A DNA stretch of 13,923 nucleotides from an uncultured Clostridia bacterium (lineage in GTDB: Bacteria > Bacillota_A > Clostridia > Christensenellales > Aristaeellaceae), in assembly GCA_947166205.1 (NCBI GenBank), contig CAMVDI010000027.1, positions 1 through 13,923 of the forward strand. The letters run 5' to 3'. Under the pieces are notes generated by a model that saw only the letters and a list, made by a program, of their open reading frames with translations, was not told where the DNA came from and searched no databases. Shown here one piece after another: positions 1-5,196 of the stretch; the first letter of the stretch is position 1, and every line of letters begins with the position of its first letter. Position numbers and translations under genes: made by a program.

Positions 1-942
1 CCAGGCCAGATCCTTGTTTTCAGACCGGGCGTTGATCATGGCGCCGGTCAGGTTGCCGAAGGAAGATCCGGCAGCCACGCCTTCCGCGTGCGGAACGGCG
101 GCGATGCCCCAGTTGAAGTTGCAGGTGCCGTCCTTATTGTAGCCGATCAGCGTGGAGACGTACCAGTAGCCCATGGGCAGCATGGCCACGTCGCCGTTGG
201 CGAAGGCGGCGGAATAGTGCAGTCCGGAAGCCTTCAGATCGTTGTAGGCACGGCAGGCGCCGGCTTCTTCCAGCTTCTTGTACAGCTGATAGAAGTAGAG
301 CAGGTCATCGTAGTTCCTGTCGGCCAGGGTGTTCACGCCGTCCGCCACGGTCCAGTTGACGACCGCGGACAGCCAGGTGTGATAATGGGTTCCGTAGATG
401 CCCTTGTCCTTGTCGGTCAGCTGCAGCGCCAGCTCCGCGTACTGATCCCAGGTCATGTCGTTGGTGGGATAGGCCACTCCGGCGGCGTCAAACAGATCCT
501 TGTTGTAGAACAGCACCCAGAAGTCGGACCGGAAGGGAATGGCGTACAGCTCTCCGTCCACAGAGTAGTTCGCTTCGGTGCCCACGAAACCGGACAGGTC
601 GTAGCCCGTGCTCTCAACATAGCTGTTCAGGGGCGTCGCAAAGCCCTGGGCCTGCCACTTGATGATGTCGTCCAGTTCCTTGACCATGAACACATCGCTG
701 GTGTCTCCGCCTTCCAGCATGGTCGTGGTCTTGATGGCGTAGTCCTGAGAGGCTACGTCCACATACTCGATGGTCACGCCGGGATGGGAGGCCTCATAGG
801 CTTCCTTCTGGGCGGCCAGGTAGGGCGTCGTGGTGGCGTCCCAGGTCACGACGGTGAGGGTCTTCCCCTCGTCCGCGGCGGCAAAGCTGGCAACGGACAG
901 CAGCATCGCCACGGTCAGCAGCAGAGCGGTCAGTTTCTTCAT
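1..942 (-). CDS. Carbohydrate ABC transporter solute-binding protein (family 1), 3' end outside window
   Basis: Reading the minus strand from the ATG at 942-940 gives 314 codons that stay open to the window edge, so the C-terminus is missing. The start is fixed by an AAGGAGG ribosome binding site at 957-951, 8 nt upstream. Residues 1-23 form a signal peptide (MKK, then a leucine-rich core, then an AxA-type cleavage region near SFAAADEG). There is no lipobox cysteine, so the mature protein appears to be released rather than lipid-anchored. The mature part has the family 1 extracellular binding protein pattern: a strand TLTVVTWD, a DVFMVKELDDI segment, and the hinge-proximal YAIPFRSDFWVLFYNKDLFDAAG and MTWDQYAEL motifs typical of MalE/UgpB-like proteins. 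It would capture a sugar or oligosaccharide outside the membrane and deliver it to permeases presumably encoded beyond the left edge. The specific sugar cannot be told. The divergent LacI regulator is its likely controller. Confidence 0.93.
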   Translation of the reverse strand, partial: MKKLTALLLTVAMLLSVASFAAADEGKTLTVVTWDATTTPYLAAQKEAYEASHPGVTIEYVDVASQDYAIKTTTMLEGGDTSDVFMVKELDDIIKWQAQGFATPLNSYVESTGYDLSGFVGTEANYSVDGELYAIPFRSDFWVLFYNKDLFDAAGVAYPTNDMTWDQYAELALQLTDKDKGIYGTHYHTWLSAVVNWTVADGVNTLADRNYDDLLYFYQLYKKLEEAGACRAYNDLKASGLHYSAAFANGDVAMLPMGYWYVSTLIGYNKDGTCNFNWGIAAVPHAEGVAAGSSFGNLTGAMINARSENKDLAW

Positions 943-979
943 CTGGATTTCCTCCTTCATATTTGGCCATTTGTTTCAG

Positions 980-999
980 AAATGTTACCGGTAACATTT
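980..999. promoter_or_regulatory. LacI-type operator palindrome in the binding-protein leader
   Basis: A perfect 20-bp palindrome, AAATGTTACCGGTAACATTT, centred between 989 and 990. The core ATGTTACCGGTAACAT has the even-symmetry central CG expected of LacI-family operators and closely resembles the ATGTTA-N4-TAACAT sites known for the E. coli gluconate repressor GntR (a LacI-family protein). It lies about 40-60 nt downstream of the predicted start of transcription of the binding-protein gene, so a bound repressor would act as a roadblock. The flanks TTCAG (975-979) and CTGAA (1002-1006) extend the symmetry with a 2-nt offset. The regulator encoded at 1223-2269 is the obvious candidate ligand. 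Confidence 0.75.
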
Positions 1000-1044
1000 T
1001 TCTGAATCCGAACAACATTTCCAAATTCCAGCCTCTTGATGGGG

Positions 1045-1073
1045 ATTATAGCCGGGGCATCCGGGGTTGTCAA
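1045..1073 (-). promoter_or_regulatory. Consensus sigma-A promoter of the binding-protein gene
   Basis: On the minus strand TTGACA lies at 1073-1068 and TATAAT at 1050-1045, with exactly 17 bp between them; both hexamers match the consensus perfectly. Transcription should start near 1038, giving a leader of about 95 nt before the ATG at 942. A promoter this strong normally needs tight repression, which fits the operator-like palindromes on both sides. Confidence 0.8.
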
Positions 1074-1077
1074 CCCC
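1063..1077. promoter_or_regulatory. Inverted repeat overlapping the -35 box
   Basis: GGGGTTG-T-CAACCCC is a perfect 7-1-7 inverted repeat whose middle contains the -35 hexamer of the minus-strand promoter. It could be a second protein-binding site. Read on the plus strand it is also followed by five T residues (1079-1083), like an intrinsic terminator that would stop stray rightward transcription before the regulator gene. The sequence alone does not decide between the two. Confidence 0.4.
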
Positions 1078-1142
1078 CTTTTTGGAACTTTTTCGGACAA
1101 ATCAGCGGCGTTTCTCCGGGCTTATTTGTCCTTTTTGGTAAG

Positions 1143-1189
1143 TGTTTCCCGAAACATCCCTTGTATTCCCTTCTTTTTTATGCTAAGAT
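1143..1189 (+). promoter_or_regulatory. Probable promoter of the LacI-family gene with adjacent operator-like repeat
   Basis: TTGTAT at 1161-1166 and TAAGAT at 1184-1189 are separated by 17 bp, a moderate sigma-A match that would start transcription near 1196, just ahead of the ribosome binding site at 1207-1214. Immediately upstream, TGTTTC-CC-GAAACA (1143-1156) is a 6-2-6 inverted repeat that could serve autoregulation. Its half site differs from the palindrome at 980-999. Confidence 0.4.
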
Positions 1190-1222
1190 GCCCTCGTTTC
1201 CGGAAGAAAGGAGGGGATTCCC

Positions 1223-2269
1223 CTGTCCGCCAAGCGCGTCACCATCTATGATATTGCCCGGGAAGCCGGGGTTTCCGCCGCCACCGTGACCCGGGTGCTG
1301 AACAATTCAGCCAGCGTCCGGGCGGCGGCCCGCCAGAAGCTGCGGCAGGGCGTCGACCCCCACGGCTACTCCCCCAGCTCCGTGGCCCAGGATCTGGGCA
1401 GCGGCAGCACGAAGACCCTGGCCGTCATCCTTCCCACCGTCCGGAATCCCTATTACGCCGCCCTGGTCTCCGCCGCCCATGACGAGGCCCGGCTGCGGGG
1501 GTATTCCCTCTGGCTCTACGAGCTCCCCCGGGAGGAGGAAATCACCCCCGAAGTGGTGGAGAACCTGATTGCCCGCCGGCTCAGCGGCGCCTTCTTTATC
1601 GGCGGGTTTTACGATGTGGACCGGCCGGACCTGCGGGAGATGCTCGCCCGGCTGGGGTCCTATATGCCCATCGTGGCCATCTGTCCCCCCCGGGAGAACC
1701 TGGGTTTCGTCTGTATGTACAACAATCTGGACGGCGCCGTCCGCCGGGCGGTCCGCCACCTGCATCTGCTGGGGCACCGGCGGATCGCCATGATCGGCGG
1801 CGCGCCGAGGCTGGAGGATTCCGGCGCCCGGGCGGTTTCCTTTCTGGATGAGCTTCGCCTGCTGGGGCTGCCCGATCCGCCGGATTACGGGCATCTGGGC
1901 GGCGGGGACGCCGAGGCCGGACAGCGGGAGATCTTCCGCCTGGTCACCGGCGTGCCGAAGGGGCAGCGTCCCACCGCCGTCCTGGCCTATAACGACCTGG
2001 TGGCCCTCGGCGCCATGCACCAGCTCCGCCAGATGGGCTTCCGGCTGCCGGAGGATATGGCGGTCATCGGGTGCGACAATCAGTTCTTCTGTCCTTATAC
2101 GGCCCCGCCCCTGACCTCCATCGATATGCAGGCGGAGGCGCATGCCCGCAGCGCCATCCGGGAGCTGCTGTCCGCCTCGGAAAACCGTTCCGCCGCCATC
2201 GTGCGGGACGCCGCCCTCATCATCCGGGAAAGCTGCGGCGCGAAGCTCGGCTGGCGGGAGATAGAATAG
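1223..2269 (+). CDS. LacI-family transcriptional regulator with a probable CTG start
   Basis: Predicted one-component sugar-responsive repressor of 348 residues, the normal family length. Residues 1-28 carry the LacI helix-turn-helix (TIYDIAREAGVSAATVTRVLNN), then a hinge region near residue 50, then the periplasmic-binding-like effector domain with its family signatures (strand AVILPTVRNPYYAAL, LGHRRIAMIGG, AYNDLVALGAM, MAVIGCDN). The frame is closed by TAA at 1184 and contains no ATG, GTG or TTG before GTG at 1286, which lies inside the recognition helix. CTG at 1223 sits 8 nt after AAAGGAGG (1207-1214) and yields the usual short lead-in before TIYDIA, so it is taken as the start. Starting at 1286 would give a protein unable to bind DNA. 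It is divergent from the solute-binding protein and probably represses it. Confidence 0.88.
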   Translation: MSAKRVTIYDIAREAGVSAATVTRVLNNSASVRAAARQKLRQGVDPHGYSPSSVAQDLGSGSTKTLAVILPTVRNPYYAALVSAAHDEARLRGYSLWLYELPREEEITPEVVENLIARRLSGAFFIGGFYDVDRPDLREMLARLGSYMPIVAICPPRENLGFVCMYNNLDGAVRRAVRHLHLLGHRRIAMIGGAPRLEDSGARAVSFLDELRLLGLPDPPDYGHLGGGDAEAGQREIFRLVTGVPKGQRPTAVLAYNDLVALGAMHQLRQMGFRLPEDMAVIGCDNQFFCPYTAPPLTSIDMQAEAHARSAIRELLSASENRSAAIVRDAALIIRESCGAKLGWREIE

Positions 2270-2281
2270 GCACAGGATGAT

Positions 2282-2324
2282 AACACAGGGGGCGGTAACA
2301 CAAAAGGACCGCCCCCCTTGTGTT
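2282..2324. repeat. REP-like hairpin after the regulator gene
   Basis: GGGGGCGGT (2288-2296) pairs with ACCGCCCCC (2308-2316) across an 11-nt loop, and the outer arms AACACA (2282-2287) and TGTGTT (2319-2324) extend the stem past a 2-nt bulge. There is no following T-run, so it is not a typical intrinsic terminator, although it may protect or end the regulator transcript. The sequence style (GGTAACACA, GGGGGC, GGACC) resembles the repeat at 13561-13592. Confidence 0.6.
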
Positions 2325-2325
2325 G

Positions 2326-2368
2326 CCGCCCCGTTCCTTCCCAACATACCGCCCCCGTTCCTTCCCAA
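2326..2368. repeat. Two direct repeats of a CCGCCCC(C)GTTCCTTCCCAA unit
   Basis: A 19-20 bp C-rich unit occurs at 2326-2344 and again at 2349-2368; the two differ by one C. They directly follow the hairpin at 2282-2324 and precede the promoter at 2377. The whole 2270-2454 gap therefore consists of repeats plus a promoter, with no coding sequence. Confidence 0.65.
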
Positions 2369-2376
2369 AAACTTTC

Positions 2377-2405
2377 TTGAGCTGCGGGCGCCAAAATGGT
2401 ACAAT
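2377..2405 (+). promoter_or_regulatory. Promoter for the argH remnant
   Basis: TTGAGC (2377-2382) and TACAAT (2400-2405) are spaced by 17 bp, a good sigma-A match (four and five of six positions). Transcription would start near 2412 and read through the argH remnant and probably onward into the glycan genes, so the promoter may remain useful although its first gene is broken. Confidence 0.6.
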
Positions 2406-2454
2406 ATGAGGAATCGATTCCGCGTTCACGCGGCGAAGGGAGCTCTGATTTTTC

Positions 2455-2796
2455 ATGAAGCTTTGGGCGGGCAGGTTCGGCAAGGCCACCGACTCTCTGG
2501 TGGACGATTTTCATTCCAGCATCTCCTTTGATCAGCGTCTGTTCGAACAGGATATCGCCGGCTCCGCCGCCCATGCCCGGATGATGGGCGAGCAGGGCAT
2601 CATCCCCCGGGAGGACGCGGAAAGGATCATCGAAGGCCTGGAGGAGCTCCGGAGCTTCCATCCCGCTTTTGATCCGGATGTTTTCGGGGATCTGAGCCTC
2701 ATCGCCTGCGTTGAAAAGCGCCGGATTCCCGGCGCCCCCGCCCCCGAAATGGTCCAGGCGGCCATCGACAGCGCCAGAAAGAAGCTGGCGGAATAA
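2455..2796 (+). pseudogene. argH: Argininosuccinate lyase with the central region deleted in frame
   Basis: The 113-residue ORF joins the two ends of argininosuccinate lyase, the last enzyme of arginine synthesis (argininosuccinate to arginine plus fumarate). Residues 1-65 match the N-terminus (MKLWAGRF, SISFDQRLFEQDIAGSAAHA, GIIPREDAERIIEGLEEL). Residues 62-113 match the C-terminus (LEELRSFHPAFDPDVFGDLS, then CVEKRRIPGAPAPEMV). A full enzyme has about 460 residues, so about 350, including the GSSxMPxKxNP signature and catalytic serine, are gone. The tetrapeptide LEEL at 62-65 fits both the N-terminal and the C-terminal context, suggesting recombination across a short shared sequence. The reading frame is kept, and a ribosome binding site (AAGGGAG, 2436-2442) and promoter are intact, so a short inactive product could still be made. 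Assembly error is an alternative. Confidence 0.85.
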
Positions 2797-2805
2797 GCCC
2801 TGACT

Positions 2806-2831
2806 TCCCGGGCCGCGGCACGTGCCCGGGA
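2806..2831 (+). terminator. GC-rich hairpin after the argH remnant
   Basis: TCCCGGGC (2806-2813) and GCCCGGGA (2824-2831) form an 8-bp perfect stem with a 10-nt loop, 9 nt after the stop codon. No T-run follows, so it may be a weak or factor-dependent terminator, or an RNA-stabilising end. Confidence 0.4.
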
Positions 2832-2866
2832 GTTCTCATTCCGCGACATAAAGGAGGCGAGCGCAG

Positions 2867-3128
2867 ATGGAGAGGCGGGTATTTCCCGGAAGGGCCCCGC
2901 TGGTTTCGGTCATTCTGCCCGCGTACAACGAGGAGGAGAAGCTACTTCTCCGGCACCGCGGTGGAGGGTTTCACCACCGTCATCCTGCTGATCCTGCTGG
3001 TGGGCAGCCTGCTGATGATTTCCCTGGGCATGATCGGATACTATCTCGCCCGGATCTATGAGGAGCTGAAGAACCGGCCCCGCTATCTGATCTCGGAGAT
3101 CATCTCCGGCGGGGAGAAGAAGATGTGA
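2867..3128 (+). pseudogene. GtrB/DPM-like family 2 glycosyltransferase with the middle deleted and frame broken
   Basis: The start at 2867 has a good ribosome binding site (AAAGGAGG, 2850-2857). Residues 1-25 give the GT-A entry motif VSVILPAYNEEEKL of polyprenyl-phosphate glycosyltransferases. From 2943 a different frame encodes the family's C-terminus: a membrane helix (GFTTVILLILLVGSLLMISL), then GMIGYYLARIYEELKNRPRY, ending at TGA 3126-3128. The DxD metal site, the acceptor region and the first membrane helix (about 235 residues of a roughly 320-residue protein) are missing. Unlike the neighbouring argH deletion, this one shifts the frame, so translation would stop at 3059-3061 after an unrelated tail. 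The intact enzyme would charge undecaprenyl phosphate with a sugar, the usual donor for GT-C proteins such as those encoded just downstream. Confidence 0.85.
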
Positions 3129-3176
3129 CGGGGCGGAGCGCCCCGGTGACCCGAAGCAATAAGAGCAAGAAAAGAG

Positions 3177-5039
3177 ATGCTTATGACGGCAGAATCAAGA
3201 AAAACCCGGGGCGCAGGCGCCCTGCCCGCCCGGATCGCGGCCCTGGCGCTGGCGCTGCTGATGGCCGCGGCATACCTGGTTTTCACCACGGAGGAGCAGC
3301 CCATTTCCATCCGGTTTGTGGGCCGGGACAAGGCGGAGATCCCCACGGGGGAAGCCCTGACCTGGAGCTGGGAGCCGGAGTCGGATCATGTCTCGGAGCT
3401 GTCCCTGACCCTGTCCGGAAAGAAGAAGGCCGCGGGGATGACGGTGACCGCCGCCCTGACCGGGCCCGACGGCGCCGAGGCGGCCTCCGTCCGCCAGCCC
3501 ATCGATGAGCTGGGGGACAGCGACAGCCTCACCCTGACCGGATCCTTTTCCCCGGGCACGGTCTATACCCTGTCCCTGCGCGCGGAGGGGGAAGGAACCA
3601 TCAAGGTCAAGGGCGAGGAGGACGAAAGCGGGGCTTTCATGCCCACCCTGCAGGAAACCGGCTTCCTCCGGAAGCGGAACGCGGCGCTGCTCTTTTTCGC
3701 CTGCGGGCTGCTGCTCCTGGCGCTGACGCCGGTTTTTCCCGCCCGGGGCGTCTCCCGGCCGGTCCGGGAAAAGGCACCCTTCTCCGTCATGGATCTTCTT
3801 CCCTGGGCCGCCTTCCTCCTGATTCTGGGCATCGGCGTCACCGTGAGTCTCCGGAAGCCGACCTTCGAGGAGCTGAGCCTCTGGCGGGGCTGGGATGAGG
3901 AGATTCACCGGGATATCGTCCGGGCCATGACGCCCCACGGCGCCGGCTCGCTGCAGAACTGGTCCGTCAGCCTGCTGTCCTGGGCCCCCGGGTACCTGCC
4001 CCTGGCGCTGGGCGAGTCCCTGGCGGGGCTCTTTACCCAGGATCCCCAGGTGCTTTACCGGGCGGCCGTCCTGATGAGCAGCCTCGTCTATGCCCTGATG
4101 GCCGGCCTGGCCGTCCACCGCGCGCCCAGATACAAGCTGGCCTTCCTCGCCGCCTCCACCATTCCCGCCACCATGTTTCAGATGACCGCCATGACCTATG
4201 ACACGGTGGTCACCTCCAGCATCCTGCTGGGGCTGGCCCTGGTGCTGGAAAGCGCGGACCGGCAGGCTCCGGTCACGCCCCTCCGGGCCCTGACCATGAC
4301 GGCGCTGCTGGCCTTCGGCACGGTGGCCAAGCCGGCCTACAGCGTGGCGCTGCTGGCCCTGCTGATGATCCCGGCGGACCGGCTGGGCGGAAGGAAAAAG
4401 GCCTGGCTCTTCCGGGGCTTCGTGCTGCTCTTCACCGTCTGGTGCATGGTGTCGGTGGCCCTTCCCGGCGCCTATGACAACGTCCGGGCGGGGGACGAGC
4501 GCTATGCGGGCACCAGCGCGTCCGGCCAGATCGCGTCCATGCTGGCCAGTCCCGGGGATCTGCTGCTCTACCCGATCCGGGAGTTCTGGGCGGACCAGAA
4601 CTACCTGATGAACATGGGGCTCTCCCAGTGGGCCTTCCTGGGCAACAGCGGCGGCCTGATCGAGCTGTATCTGGTCCTCATGCTGATGATCGCGCCGCTC
4701 TGCGCCTTTGAGAAGCCCGGGCAGCCGGACCGGCTGCTGACCCCGGGCCGGCGGATCGGCTTCGCCGCCGTCGCCTTCGGGGCGGAACTGATCCTGGCCT
4801 ATACCCAGTATATCGTTTCCAACCCGGTGGGAAGCCGCTCCCTGGAGGGCATGCAGCCCCGCTACTTCATTCCCGTCTGGATCTCCCTGCTGCTCGCCGT
4901 CATGGCGCCCTGGGCGGTCCGGAAGCGGATTGACGCCCGCGCCGGCGCGGTGCTGGCCTGGGCGGCCTTCGCCCTGTGCGCCTGGGCGAACATCAGCTTC
5001 GCCCTGGGCTGGCTGGCCCTGCCTGTGAATCCGGTCTGA
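3177..5039 (+). CDS. DUF2142-like polytopic membrane protein, putative GT-C glycosyltransferase
   Basis: A 620-residue integral membrane protein. One membrane helix (residues 18-37) is followed by an extracytoplasmic beta-rich domain (about 38-165), then roughly ten further helices. DUF2142-type signatures are visible: an acidic WDEEIH motif after the helix at 205-223 (the place where GT-C enzymes hold their catalytic or metal-binding acid), SxxPATMFQMTAMTYD (ending at 342), AKPAY (384-388) and QPRYFIPVW (560-568). Such proteins are thought to transfer sugars from polyprenyl-phosphate donors to surface glycans, but activity and substrate are unknown. ATG codons at 3177 and 3183 are both possible; neither has a strong ribosome binding site (purine-rich AAGAAAAGAG ends at 3176). 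It lies 48 bp after the broken GtrB-like gene and probably shares its transcript. Confidence 0.85.
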   Translation: MLMTAESRKTRGAGALPARIAALALALLMAAAYLVFTTEEQPISIRFVGRDKAEIPTGEALTWSWEPESDHVSELSLTLSGKKKAAGMTVTAALTGPDGAEAASVRQPIDELGDSDSLTLTGSFSPGTVYTLSLRAEGEGTIKVKGEEDESGAFMPTLQETGFLRKRNAALLFFACGLLLLALTPVFPARGVSRPVREKAPFSVMDLLPWAAFLLILGIGVTVSLRKPTFEELSLWRGWDEEIHRDIVRAMTPHGAGSLQNWSVSLLSWAPGYLPLALGESLAGLFTQDPQVLYRAAVLMSSLVYALMAGLAVHRAPRYKLAFLAASTIPATMFQMTAMTYDTVVTSSILLGLALVLESADRQAPVTPLRALTMTALLAFGTVAKPAYSVALLALLMIPADRLGGRKKAWLFRGFVLLFTVWCMVSVALPGAYDNVRAGDERYAGTSASGQIASMLASPGDLLLYPIREFWADQNYLMNMGLSQWAFLGNSGGLIELYLVLMLMIAPLCAFEKPGQPDRLLTPGRRIGFAAVAFGAELILAYTQYIVSNPVGSRSLEGMQPRYFIPVWISLLLAVMAPWAVRKRIDARAGAVLAWAAFALCAWANISFALGWLALPVNPV

Positions 5040-5067
5040 AACCATCAACTGCTGAAGAGGGGATAGC

Positions 5068-5196
5068 TTGAACAATCAGAACAAACCCGGGATGAGGAAG
5101 AGGCTGAACCGGGATCCGCGGACCGCCTTCTACCTGATCTCCGCGGCGGACGCGGGCGTCCGCTACATCCAGGTGAAAAGGAGCGGAAAAGCATGA
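5068..5196 (+). CDS. 42-residue ORF, possible deletion remnant
   Basis: TTG at 5068 follows a GAGGGG ribosome binding site (5057-5062) and opens a 42-codon frame whose TGA overlaps the next gene's ATG (ATGA at 5193-5196), a sign of translational coupling. The product is basic (start MNNQNKPGMRKRLNRDPR, end GVRYIQVKRSGKA) and matches no family I recognise. The start looks like the beginning of a membrane protein, cut off where the first helix would begin (TAFYLIS). Because its two upstream neighbours both retain only their ends, it may be a third gene that lost its middle in frame. A genuine small coupled peptide is the alternative. Confidence 0.45.
   Translation: MNNQNKPGMRKRLNRDPRTAFYLISAADAGVRYIQVKRSGKA

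Noticed and set aside
88..1005. A 305-codon plus-strand frame over the binding-protein gene
   Set aside because: The minus strand encodes a complete signal peptide and binding-protein motifs with a ribosome binding site; the plus frame has no recognisable features and would run through the promoter and operator.
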